Origin: Sphingomonas sp. SORGH_AS_0879
Lineage (GTDB): Bacteria; Pseudomonadota; Alphaproteobacteria; Sphingomonadales; Sphingomonadaceae
Direction: 5' to 3'
NCBI RefSeq assembly: GCF_030819175.1
Contig: NZ_JAUTBJ010000002.1
Location: 1,498,001-1,562,000 of the forward strand
DNA length: 64,000 bases
The notes beneath the pieces were generated by a model. The model saw nothing but the letters and a program-made list of their open reading frames with translations, was not told the origin of the DNA and did no database searches. Below are positions 52,556 through 59,713 of the stretch, in pieces. The stretch's first letter is position 1, and each line of letters starts with the position of its first letter. The translations under genes and the position numbers were made by a program.

Positions 52556-53542
52556 TCACCCCTTCAACGACTGCGTGATCCAGCGATCGAACAGATCCGG
52601 CCACAGCCGCTCCGGCGACCCCTCGGGCGCACTCAGCGCCCCGAAGCCATGGCCGCCGCGCTCGAAGAAATGCGCCTCGACCGGCACCTTTGCCGTGCGC
52701 GCTTGGGTCAGCACGTCGAGCGACTGGTCGATCGGCACCAGCCCGTCATCGATCGCATGGACCAGGAACAGCGGCGGCGTGCTCGCCTCGATCCGGCGCG
52801 GCGTGTCGTAGCGGGCCTTGGTCGCTGCGTCGGGATCGGGTCCGAGCAGATTGTCGCGCGACCCGGCATGGGTGGTCGGGGTCGACAGGCTCGCGACCGG
52901 ATAGACCAGGCCCGAAAAGCGCGGCTTCGCCGATTGCCGGTCGGCGGCGTCGATGGCGGCATAGACCTTGTCGTCATGGCCGACCGTCAACGAGGCGGCG
53001 AGATGCCCACCCGCCGAAAAGCCGACAATGCCCAGATTGGCCGCGTCGATGCCATAGCGCCCCGCATTGGCGCGGATCAGCCGCATCGCCCGCTGCGCAT
53101 CCTGAAGCGGCACGTCGGCCTGACGGTCCCAGCCTTCCGAGGGCAGGCGATAGGATAGCGCGAACACGGTGATGCCATGCGGATTGAGCGTCCGGGCGAC
53201 GTCGATCCCCTCATTCTGGATCGACACGAAGCCATAGCCGCCACCGGGGATGGTCAGGACCGCGCGACCATCGGGGCGTTCGGGGCGGAAGACGGCGACG
53301 ATCGGATTGGCGGTGCCGCGCAGCCGCAGATCCTGTCGTCCGGCGGGGCCGTTCATCGAGGGATTGGGGGTGGGCATCTTGGCCCGGGCCCCTGGCGGGC
53401 GGCCGGGCCAGAGCGGGAAATGTTCGGCAGGAGGCCAGGGCGTCATCGCTCCGGCGGAGGTCGTGGGCGTGGCTTGCGCGGTCGCCCGTGTCGTCAGCGG
53501 TGCTGCGGCCATCGCCCCGATCAGGGTGCGTCGATCGATCAC
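52556..53542 (-). CDS. Secreted alpha/beta-hydrolase (acetyl-xylan esterase/BD-FAE type)
   Basis: A 328-residue esterase with an export signal of twin-arginine type (IDRRTLIGAMAAAPL). Oxyanion region ILTIPGGGYGFVS-like near residue 95, nucleophile Ser in IVGFSAGGHLAAS near 170, Asp in VHAIDDGLVP near 265 and His in ERGGHGFG near 300. The hydrolase is of the type that removes acetyl or feruloyl groups from polysaccharides. The GTG at 53542 is chosen for its GGAGGGG site six to seven bases upstream; an ATG at 53566 is possible. Transcribed toward the XrtA locus but not part of it. Confidence 0.88.
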   Translation of the reverse strand: MIDRRTLIGAMAAAPLTTRATAQATPTTSAGAMTPWPPAEHFPLWPGRPPGARAKMPTPNPSMNGPAGRQDLRLRGTANPIVAVFRPERPDGRAVLTIPGGGYGFVSIQNEGIDVARTLNPHGITVFALSYRLPSEGWDRQADVPLQDAQRAMRLIRANAGRYGIDAANLGIVGFSAGGHLAASLTVGHDDKVYAAIDAADRQSAKPRFSGLVYPVASLSTPTTHAGSRDNLLGPDPDAATKARYDTPRRIEASTPPLFLVHAIDDGLVPIDQSLDVLTQARTAKVPVEAHFFERGGHGFGALSAPEGSPERLWPDLFDRWITQSLKG

Positions 53543-53650
53543 TGTCTTCCCCTCCGTATCGCGCATGGCAGCGCTATGGCATGGAGGGTGCCGGGGCGCG
53601 GCGGGCCAGGCAAGTGAAAAGGGCGGAACCCTTCGGTCCCGCCCCCTCAC

Positions 53651-53797
53651 TCAATGACCGTATTTCTTGATCCCGCGACGGCGCAGCTTTTCGCGCTTGC
53701 GCCGACGCATATAGGGGATCGCGAAGGCCACGACCGACAGCAACACTGCCCCAATAATCAGATAGGCAAGCTGCTCTCGTTCAAGAAACTCTAACAT
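53651..53797 (-). CDS. 48-residue basic membrane protein coupled to the DHS-like gene
   Basis: The ATG at 53797 overlaps the stop of the deoxyhypusine-synthase-like gene (TGATG), so translation is coupled. The 48 residues start MLEFLEREQLAYLIIGAVLL, have one membrane helix (about 11-30) and a very basic cytoplasmic tail of about 18 residues (RRRKREKLRRRGIKKYGH). No known family recognised. The overlap, sensible composition and preserved frame argue that it is a real small protein. Confidence 0.65.
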   Translation of the reverse strand: MLEFLEREQLAYLIIGAVLLSVVAFAIPYMRRRKREKLRRRGIKKYGH

Positions 53798-54846
53798 CAG
53801 TCGAAAATCGCTCCCCAACGACGCTTGGCGCGCTCACGCCAATGGCCGCGATGATAAGCGTCCGAGGCAAGGAGCGGCATGACAGAACCGGCTTCGGCGA
53901 ATACCATCTGTTCGAGGGTCGTGTCCACCTTGCCCCAGCTTGCCGCTTCTTTCAGCGTCGAAGACGAGCAGGCACCGTCGCGAACATCGGCGACGGTGAT
54001 CTGCACCGCATATTTATGCATTTCAACATCGTCATGACCCAGGATTTCCGCGCAAACCACGGTATCTTGGACGAAATTCTTGGGAACGCCGCCGCCGATC
54101 ATCAGCAGGCCGGTGGTGCCGGCCTTGATCTTGATATCCGTCAATTCGCGGAAATCGGCGATGGCATCGAGCACCATATAGGGCTGATTATTTTTCATCC
54201 GCTCGACCTGATGCTTCACCAGACCGAAGCCCGCCGACGAATCGACGAAGGCCGGGCAGAAGATCGGCACGTCATGCTCATAGGCTAACTTGACGAGGCT
54301 GTTTTCTTTCTTTCCGTTTTCGGACAGATACTTGCCCATCTCACGGATGAAGGCGCGGCTCGAATAGGCCTTCGGCTCCAACGAATCGGCGATCTTGCCG
54401 ATCGTGTGGTCGCAATCTTGAAGCTGCTCTTCGTCGATATAGGTGTCGTAGATGCGGTCGATGTAGAGCGAACGCAGCGTGTTGTCGTCCGGCACTTCCA
54501 GCGCCTGATAATGCTTGTGGCCCAGGCCCTCGAAGAAATCCATGTCGACGATCGACGCGCCGGTCGCGACCACGCCGTCGATCATGTTCGAGCGGAGCAG
54601 CTCGGCATAGAGGTCCATGCAGCCGCCCGCCGAGGTCGACCCCGCGATGACGAGGAAGATCGAGCAGTCCTTGTCGGCCAGCATCTGGTTATAGATGCCC
54701 GTCGCGCGCGCCAGGTCGCGGCTGGTGAAGCTCATCTTGCCCATCGAATCGATGATCGGGCGGGCGTCGAACTTGGTGATGTCGATATGCTCGACCACGC
54801 TGGAGAGCAGCTCGGCCTTACGGTTGTCGTTGATCGTGTCGGTCAT
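53797..54846 (-). CDS. Deoxyhypusine synthase-family protein (probable homospermidine synthase)
   Basis: A 349-residue NAD-dependent enzyme of the deoxyhypusine synthase (DHS) family: FLVIAGSTSAGGCMDLY near residue 64, VVATGASIVDMDFFEGLG near 93, PIFCPAFVDSSAG near 195, LMIGGGVPKNFVQ near 245, and the catalytic Lys in ASWGKVDTT near 310. Bacteria lack eIF5A, and bacterial DHS homologues are known to include homospermidine synthases that join an aminobutyl group from one putrescine to another. With an ornithine decarboxylase 184 bases upstream on the same strand, homospermidine synthesis is the likely role; it is inferred. AT content is somewhat above the neighbours'. Confidence 0.88.
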   Translation of the reverse strand: MTDTINDNRKAELLSSVVEHIDITKFDARPIIDSMGKMSFTSRDLARATGIYNQMLADKDCSIFLVIAGSTSAGGCMDLYAELLRSNMIDGVVATGASIVDMDFFEGLGHKHYQALEVPDDNTLRSLYIDRIYDTYIDEEQLQDCDHTIGKIADSLEPKAYSSRAFIREMGKYLSENGKKENSLVKLAYEHDVPIFCPAFVDSSAGFGLVKHQVERMKNNQPYMVLDAIADFRELTDIKIKAGTTGLLMIGGGVPKNFVQDTVVCAEILGHDDVEMHKYAVQITVADVRDGACSSSTLKEAASWGKVDTTLEQMVFAEAGSVMPLLASDAYHRGHWRERAKRRWGAIFD

Positions 54847-54930
54847 GATGGTTCCATCATCATCGAGAAGCCGCCGTCGTTATTGGGGACGCGGTAACCC
54901 GGCTGGCCCGGACCTGCGGCATGCGCGGGA

Positions 54931-55006
54931 CCGGAATGGGAAGGGGCCTTATCGCGGTGAACGCCGCAATGCCACCCCATTCCCCTCCCGCCGAAGCGGA
55001 AGGGGA
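54931..55006. repeat. Inverted repeats between odc-like and DHS-like genes
   Basis: GGAATGGG (54933-54940) pairs with CCCATTCC (54976-54983) across a hairpin-rich centre, and CCCCTCCCGC-CGAA-GCGGAAGGGG (54983-55006) forms a second stem. They lie in the 184-base gap between two likely cotranscribed genes, so they may lower downstream expression or be REP-type repeats. Confidence 0.6.
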
Positions 55007-55030
55007 TAAAGGCGTGCTAAAGTCGCTGGG

Positions 55031-56296
55031 TTACAGCTTGACGACGTTGGCGGGCAGGGCCTGCTCGACATCGTCGCGATAGACCGAGAACATCGGCTCA
55101 TCGTCGGTCACCACGAATTCGTGGCAGGTGAAGCCGTTGAACTGCGTCCGCATCGCCTGGCCATACGCGCCGAGCATCCCGATCTCGAAATAATCGCCGG
55201 TGCTCGTGTCCGCGGGCAGCGGGAACGGACCCTGCATATAGTCGAGATCGTCGCAGGTCGGGCCCCAGAAGCTGAAGTCCATGTCGCGCGCGTCCGAGTC
55301 CGGCTCGCGCAGCAACTGGACCGGATACTTCCACCCGATATGCGCCGCATCGAACAGCGCGCCATAAGCACCATCGTTGATATACAGTTCGTTGCCGCGG
55401 CGACGCTCGACGCGCACCACGACGGACGAATATTCCGCGCACAGCGCCCGACCCGGTTCGGCCCAGAGTTCGGCCGAATAGGACACCGGCAGGCTCTCGA
55501 ACGCGCGGTGGATCGTCTCGAAGAAACGCTCCAGCGGCGGCGGGGTCATGCCCGGATAGGCCGAGGGGAAGCCGCCGCCGACATCGATCACGTCGACCGT
55601 GACGGCCGCCGCGACGATCGCCGCACGCACCCGCTCCATCGCCGCCGAATAGGCGTCGGGGGTCATGGTCTGGCTGCCGACATGGAAGCAGATGCCCAGC
55701 GCATCGGCGACCTGGCGGGTCGCGATCAGCAGATCCTTCGACTCTTCCAGGCTGACGCCGAACTTCGAACCCAGGCTCAGCTTCGCATATTCCGACGACA
55801 CGCGCATGCGGACGCACAGGGTCAGGTCGGTCGCGCCCTTGGTCGCGCGCACGATCTTGTCCAGTTCTTCCAGGCAATCGAGCGAATAGGTGCGGACGCC
55901 GTGCACGAAATAGGCCTCGGCGATCGCCTCTTCCGACTTCACCGGATGCATGAAGCAGCAGACGGCCTGCGGGGCGACCGACTTCACCATCCGCACTTCC
56001 GCGATCGAGGCGGTGTCGAAATGGGTGATGCCATTGTCCCACAGGATCTGGATCAGATCCGGCGACGGATTCGCCTTCACCGCATACATCGGCCTGCCCG
56101 GAAACTTCTCGACGAAGAATCGGGCGGCGCGCGCAGCGGCGTGCGGGCGAAGCAGCGTGACCGGATCAGCCGGGCGACGCTTGGCGATGTCGATGCCGCG
56201 CTCCAGGTTGGAGGGAACGGCGGTCGAGTGGGCAGCTAGCCCCAGCGCGCGATGATTCTGGTGCAACTCAAGGGACCTCCAATTGCCTGACGGCAT
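55031..56296 (-). CDS. Ornithine decarboxylase (alanine racemase-fold, PLP-dependent)
   Basis: A 421-residue fold-type III decarboxylase of the eukaryotic-type ODC group: PLP Lys in MYAVKANPSPDLI near residue 73, HVGSQTMTPDAY near 206, VIDVGGGFPSAYPG near 238, AEPGRALCAEYS near 285, and the active-site Cys in FWGPTCDDLDYM near 350. It makes putrescine from ornithine, which would feed the DHS-like enzyme next to it. The start is not settled: the ATG at 56296 has no clear ribosome-binding site, whereas a TTG at 56266 follows GGAGG by nine bases. Divergent from a threonine dehydratase. Confidence 0.92.
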   Translation of the reverse strand: MPSGNWRSLELHQNHRALGLAAHSTAVPSNLERGIDIAKRRPADPVTLLRPHAAARAARFFVEKFPGRPMYAVKANPSPDLIQILWDNGITHFDTASIAEVRMVKSVAPQAVCCFMHPVKSEEAIAEAYFVHGVRTYSLDCLEELDKIVRATKGATDLTLCVRMRVSSEYAKLSLGSKFGVSLEESKDLLIATRQVADALGICFHVGSQTMTPDAYSAAMERVRAAIVAAAVTVDVIDVGGGFPSAYPGMTPPPLERFFETIHRAFESLPVSYSAELWAEPGRALCAEYSSVVVRVERRRGNELYINDGAYGALFDAAHIGWKYPVQLLREPDSDARDMDFSFWGPTCDDLDYMQGPFPLPADTSTGDYFEIGMLGAYGQAMRTQFNGFTCHEFVVTDDEPMFSVYRDDVEQALPANVVKL

Positions 56297-56407
56297 ACGG
56301 TGACAAAAAGCTGCCTTGCGGTTGGAAGTCCCATGGGGCAGCGGAGGCGCGAAATAGGGTCCGCTTTTTCGAATGTAAAGCGGTAGAAAGGGCGTCGGAG
56401 ATAAAAA

Positions 56408-57370
56408 GTGACAATCTTAAGACAGCCGACAAAAGCAGGGGTCCGCGATGCGGCCGAAAAGATCGCGCGCGTGTTGTCGCAATCGCCGATTTTCCCTTTT
56501 TCTATCAATGGGAAAGCGGTGGTTTTCAAGGCGGAATGCTTGCAGCCCATCGGTGCGTTCAAATTGCGCGGCGCGTGGCATCGTTTGACCGCATTGGACG
56601 CGCAATCGCGGGCGCGTGGCGTCGTCGCCTTCTCTTCGGGCAATCATGCGCAGGGAATCGCCTGGGCCGCGCGGCGGTTGGGAATCGCCGCGACGATCGT
56701 GATGCCCGCTGACGCGCCCCCCTCCAAGCGAGAGGGCACCTTGGCACTGGGAGCGGAGATCGTAGACTACGACCGCGCGACCGAGAGCCGGGAACTGATC
56801 GCCCGCCGACTCGCCGAGGCGCGGGGCGCGACGCTGGTGCCCAGCTTCGATGACCCCTGGGTGATCGAGGGGCAGGGCTCGGCCGGGATCGAGGCGGCGG
56901 CGCAGATGGCCGCGCTCGGGCTGGGCGTGCCGGGACATGTCGTGACGCCCTGTGGCGGCGGTGGGCTGGCGGCGGGGCTGACCCTGGCCCTGCCCGACGC
57001 GAAGGTGACGGTGGTCGAGCCCGAAGGCTGGGACGATATGCGCCGCTCGCTGGAGGCGGGGTGGATCGAGCCGGTCGGGGACAATCCGCCGCCGACCGCC
57101 TGCGACTCGCTCCAGACGACGCGCGTGTCGCCGCTGACCTTCGAGGTGCTGGCGCGGCGCGGGGCGGAGGGCGTCGCGGTCAGCGAGGCGGAAGTCGCGG
57201 CGGCGCAGCGCTTCGCGGCGGAACGGTTGCGGCTGGTGGTCGAGCCGGGCGGGGCGGTGGCGCTCGCGGCGCTGCTGGCGGGCAAGGTCGCGGTAGAGGA
57301 GGGGATGCTGGTCATCCTGTCGGGTGGTAATGTCGACCGTGCCGCCTATGCGCGGGTGCTGGCGGGCTGA
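56408..57370 (+). CDS. Threonine/serine dehydratase-like PLP enzyme
   Basis: A 320-residue fold-type II enzyme: PLP Lys in GAFKLRGAWHRL near residue 53, substrate loop SSGNHAQGIAWAARR near 75, glycine-rich phosphate loop PCGGGGLAAGL near 178 and SGGNVDR near 305. It has no C-terminal ACT domain, so it is of the short catabolic threonine dehydratase or serine racemase type. It eliminates water from Thr or Ser to give a 2-oxo acid. The GTG start follows GGAG. A 54-residue membrane protein overlaps its stop. Confidence 0.9.
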   Translation: MTILRQPTKAGVRDAAEKIARVLSQSPIFPFSINGKAVVFKAECLQPIGAFKLRGAWHRLTALDAQSRARGVVAFSSGNHAQGIAWAARRLGIAATIVMPADAPPSKREGTLALGAEIVDYDRATESRELIARRLAEARGATLVPSFDDPWVIEGQGSAGIEAAAQMAALGLGVPGHVVTPCGGGGLAAGLTLALPDAKVTVVEPEGWDDMRRSLEAGWIEPVGDNPPPTACDSLQTTRVSPLTFEVLARRGAEGVAVSEAEVAAAQRFAAERLRLVVEPGGAVALAALLAGKVAVEEGMLVILSGGNVDRAAYARVLAG

Positions 57371-57534
57371 TGGAGGGGATCGCACAGGCCGCGCCGGCAC
57401 TCGCGATGCTGGCGGCCTTCGCCTGTGTCGCTGGCGGAATCGTCACCATCCGACGCGGGGATGGGTTGAAGGGGGCGCTGATGCTGGTGATGGCGGTGGT
57501 GCTGGTGGGGAATGTCCTGATCTGGACGATGTAG
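57370..57534 (+). CDS. 54-residue two-helix membrane protein
   Basis: The ATG at 57370 overlaps the dehydratase stop (TGATG). The 54 residues have helices at about 8-24 and 35-52 joined by TIRRGDGLKG, giving both ends the same side of the membrane. Not a recognised family. It stops just before a repeat element. Coupled translation and composition support a real gene. Confidence 0.6.
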   Translation: MEGIAQAAPALAMLAAFACVAGGIVTIRRGDGLKGALMLVMAVVLVGNVLIWTM

Positions 57535-57536
57535 CG

Positions 57537-57666
57537 ATCCTCCCCGGTACGGGGAGGTGGCAGGGCGTAGCCCTGACGGAGGGGGGCTTCCCCAGGGGAC
57601 ATGGCTTGCCGCACGCCCCCTCCACCACCGCTTCGCGGCGGTCCCTCTCCCCGTGCCGGGGAGGAT
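57537..57666. repeat. Palindromic intergenic repeat, copy D
   Basis: Same-orientation copy of 19021-19150: arms ATCCTCCCCGG / CCGGGGAGGAT and the shared blocks GGGGAGGTGGCAGG, CTGACGGAGGGGGGCTTCC and CCCCCTCCACCACCGC. It separates the 54-residue protein gene from mtgA. Confidence 0.85.
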
Positions 57667-57713
57667 CGTTGAGGGAAGTGACCTCATCACCAAACCCCGC
57701 TAAGACCCAGCCC

Positions 57714-58388
57714 ATGTTCCGCATCGCTCGCTGGGCCCTGAAGGCCGTGCTCGCCTTTGTGATCCTCAGTGTCGTCTGGGTCGGCATATATCGCTTCGTG
57801 CCGCCGCCCTATACCTTCACCATGATGGGCGACGCGCTGGGCGGGCATGAGGTGACGAAGGACTGGATGCCGCTGTCCGAGATGGACCCGGACATGGCGC
57901 GCGCCGCCATCGCGGGTGAGGATGCGCGCTTCTGTTCGCATCATGGCTTTGATTTCAAGGCGATGGCCAGCGCCGCCTATCGCAACGCCGAGGGCGGCCG
58001 GATCCGGGGCGGTTCGACGATCAGCCAGCAGACCGCGAAGAACGCCTTCCTGTTCCAGGGCGGCGGCTATGTCCGCAAGGTGTTCGAGGCGTGGTTCACC
58101 TTCCTGATCGAAACGCTGTGGGGCAAAAGGCGGATCATGGAGGTCTATCTCAACATCGCCGAGACGGGGATCGGTACGTACGGCGCGAATGCCGGGGCGA
58201 TGCGCTATTTCGGGCATGACGCCTCGCATCTGTCCCCCACCGAAGCGGCGCGGATCGCCGCCGTCCTGCCGCTCCCGAAGAAGCGCGCGGCGGTGGCGCC
58301 GACCGGGTTCGTGCGGCGGCATGGCAATGTGATCGCGCGCTATGTCGGCGTTGTGCGGCGGCAGGGATTGGATGCCTGTATCCGGTAG
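57714..58388 (+). CDS. mtgA: Monofunctional peptidoglycan glycosyltransferase
   Basis: A 224-residue GT51 enzyme with one N-terminal membrane helix (about 9-28). The catalytic Glu lies in AAIAGEDARFCSHHGFD near residue 68, followed by GGSTISQQTAKN near 98, KRRIMEVYLNIAETG near 140 and AARIAAVLPLPKK near 187. It polymerises lipid II into glycan strands in the periplasm. The ATG at 57714 is used; a GTG at 57678 with a GAGGGA just before it is an alternative adding 12 residues. Confidence 0.93.
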   Translation: MFRIARWALKAVLAFVILSVVWVGIYRFVPPPYTFTMMGDALGGHEVTKDWMPLSEMDPDMARAAIAGEDARFCSHHGFDFKAMASAAYRNAEGGRIRGGSTISQQTAKNAFLFQGGGYVRKVFEAWFTFLIETLWGKRRIMEVYLNIAETGIGTYGANAGAMRYFGHDASHLSPTEAARIAAVLPLPKKRAAVAPTGFVRRHGNVIARYVGVVRRQGLDACIR

Positions 58389-58413
58389 GGGGCGGTCTCG
58401 GTGAGACACCTTT

Positions 58414-58545
58414 CCCTCCCCCATCCCCTCCCGCCTGCGGGAGGGGGGCGCTTTGGTCGGATCGAGGCCCCCAAAACGCATGGAGTGGCGCGTGTCAGCC
58501 GCCCCGAACACGCCCCTCCCGCAAGCGGGAGGGGGTGGGGGAGGG
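58414..58545. repeat. REP-type inverted repeat pair
   Basis: CCCTCCCCCATCCCCTCCCG with a GCCTGCGGGAGGGG hairpin at the left and CCCCTCCCGCAAGCGGGAGG leading to TGGGGGAGGG at the right, about 65 bases apart. The same CCCCTCCCGC stem occurs in the 36.7-36.9 kb gap. Confidence 0.75.
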
Positions 58546-58632
58546 CTTCCCGGTCTGGAACAAGCACCCCGACCGCCCTGCAAAAGCCACGATCATACCG
58601 GACCATCATCGACTTCTGCTGGAGAGGATTGG

Positions 58633-59037
58633 ATGCACGCAGCAATCGCGTTGATCCTGATGTTGCAGACGGTGCCCGCGACGGTGCCGCTGCCGCGCAT
58701 CACACCGCGTAGCTATTGTCCGCAGGGGATACCGGGTGAGGTGGTCGTCTGCGGGCGTCGCGATGGTGGCGAGCAATACCGCCTGCCCCCCTCGACCAGA
58801 GGCCAGTCGACTGAGATCGAGGAAACAGGTTCGGGCGCGAGTGGTGCGCAAATTCTGGCAGGGTCGGGGCCCTGTGGCATCCATGCCGGGCAGAGACGCT
58901 GCGCGCATGGTGAGGCTGGGCGCGCCGGCTATGGAGGCGGGCGTGATCCGTTGACGATGGGGCGGAAAATCTTGACGCGGCTGATTGATGCCGATGCGGA
59001 GATCGACCCGCCGCCTTCGCCACCGGCCGGACGTTGA
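58633..59037 (+). CDS. Small secreted protein, unknown
   Basis: A 134-residue protein from the ATG at 58633, after GGAGAGGATTGG. A short signal peptide (MHAAIALILMLQTVPATV) leads to the pattern SYCPQGIPGEVVVCGRRD, a Cys-rich motif I have seen in many small sphingomonad exported proteins without a function. Two further Cys follow (SGPCGIHAGQRRCAHG), so two disulfides are likely. The tail is Pro/Ala-rich. Confidence 0.7.
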   Translation: MHAAIALILMLQTVPATVPLPRITPRSYCPQGIPGEVVVCGRRDGGEQYRLPPSTRGQSTEIEETGSGASGAQILAGSGPCGIHAGQRRCAHGEAGRAGYGGGRDPLTMGRKILTRLIDADAEIDPPPSPPAGR

Positions 59038-59062
59038 TCGACCAGGCCGGTAGCGCGCGAAC

Positions 59063-59314
59063 TTACTTCCCGTCACCTGAAATCGCGTCGCCCGCCTTCT
59101 TGGCGGTATCGCCGACGCTCTGGGCCGCCGAGGTCACGGCCGCATCGCGCCGGTTCTCCGCGCCACCCCTGCTGAACAGATAGAAGCCACCGATCAACAC
59201 CGCGACCAGCAGGACGATCGCGATCGCCATGCCGCCACCGCCGCTGCGACGCTCGATCACCGTGGTATGGGGCCGCTGATTGCCATAGGTTTCGGTCACA
59301 CGTTCGTCGGCCAT
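59063..59314 (-). CDS. Small membrane protein under an EcfG-type promoter
   Basis: An 83-residue protein from the ATG at 59314, with AGGAGGG just upstream. A polar N-terminus (MADERVTETYGNQRPHTTV) and ERRSGGGG lead into one membrane helix (about 28-46, AIAIVLLVAVLIGGFYLF), then a polar Ala/Asp/Lys tail of about 35 residues (RDAAVTSAAQSVGDTAKKA) likely helical. No named family. The perfect EcfG promoter upstream makes it a probable general-stress protein, perhaps acting at the membrane. Confidence 0.75.
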   Translation of the reverse strand: MADERVTETYGNQRPHTTVIERRSGGGGMAIAIVLLVAVLIGGFYLFSRGGAENRRDAAVTSAAQSVGDTAKKAGDAISGDGK

Positions 59315-59344
59315 GACATTCCCTCCTCTTATAGTGAGGCCAGC

Positions 59345-59369
59345 AACGTCATGACCGCGATACCGTTCC
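59345..59369 (-). promoter_or_regulatory. EcfG (general stress) promoter, exact consensus
   Basis: Minus strand GGAAC (59365-59369), 16 bases, then CGTT (59345-59348), which is exactly the GGAAC-N16/17-CGTT consensus of the alphaproteobacterial PhyR-EcfG regulon. The -10 is about 30 bases before the ATG at 59314. It lies between ybaB and the small membrane protein gene, so the latter has its own promoter. Confidence 0.85.
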
Positions 59370-59388
59370 ACAAGCGCCGGAAAGCGGA

Positions 59389-59712
59389 TCAGAAGGGCAG
59401 CTTGAACCCCGGCGGCAGCGGCAGGCCGCTGGTCATCTTGGACATTTCGCTGCCCGAGGCGGCATCCGCCTTGGTGCGCGCGTCGTTGATTGCGGCGGCC
59501 AGCAGATCCTCCAGCATCCCCTTTTCCGACGGCTGCATCAGCGAGTCGTCGATGGTGATGCCGATGATCCGGCCCTTGGCCGATGCCTTCACCTTGACCA
59601 GACCGCCGCCCGAGACGCCCTCGACCTCGATATTGTCGAGATTGGCCTGCGCCTTTTCCAGTTCGTTCTGGACGTTCTGGGCCATCGCCAGGATTTCGTC
59701 GAGATTCTTCAC
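59389..59712 (-). CDS. ybaB: YbaB/EbfC nucleoid-associated protein
   Basis: A 107-residue DNA-binding protein: N-terminal helix LAMAQNVQNELEKAQANLD, central strand GGGLVKVKASAKGRIIGITI and helix LEDLLAAAINDARTKADA are family marks. It starts one base after dnaX, as in most bacteria, and probably shapes the nucleoid or aids recombination repair with recR (which is not visible here). Confidence 0.94.
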   Translation of the reverse strand: MKNLDEILAMAQNVQNELEKAQANLDNIEVEGVSGGGLVKVKASAKGRIIGITIDDSLMQPSEKGMLEDLLAAAINDARTKADAASGSEMSKMTSGLPLPPGFKLPF

Positions 59713-59713
59713 A

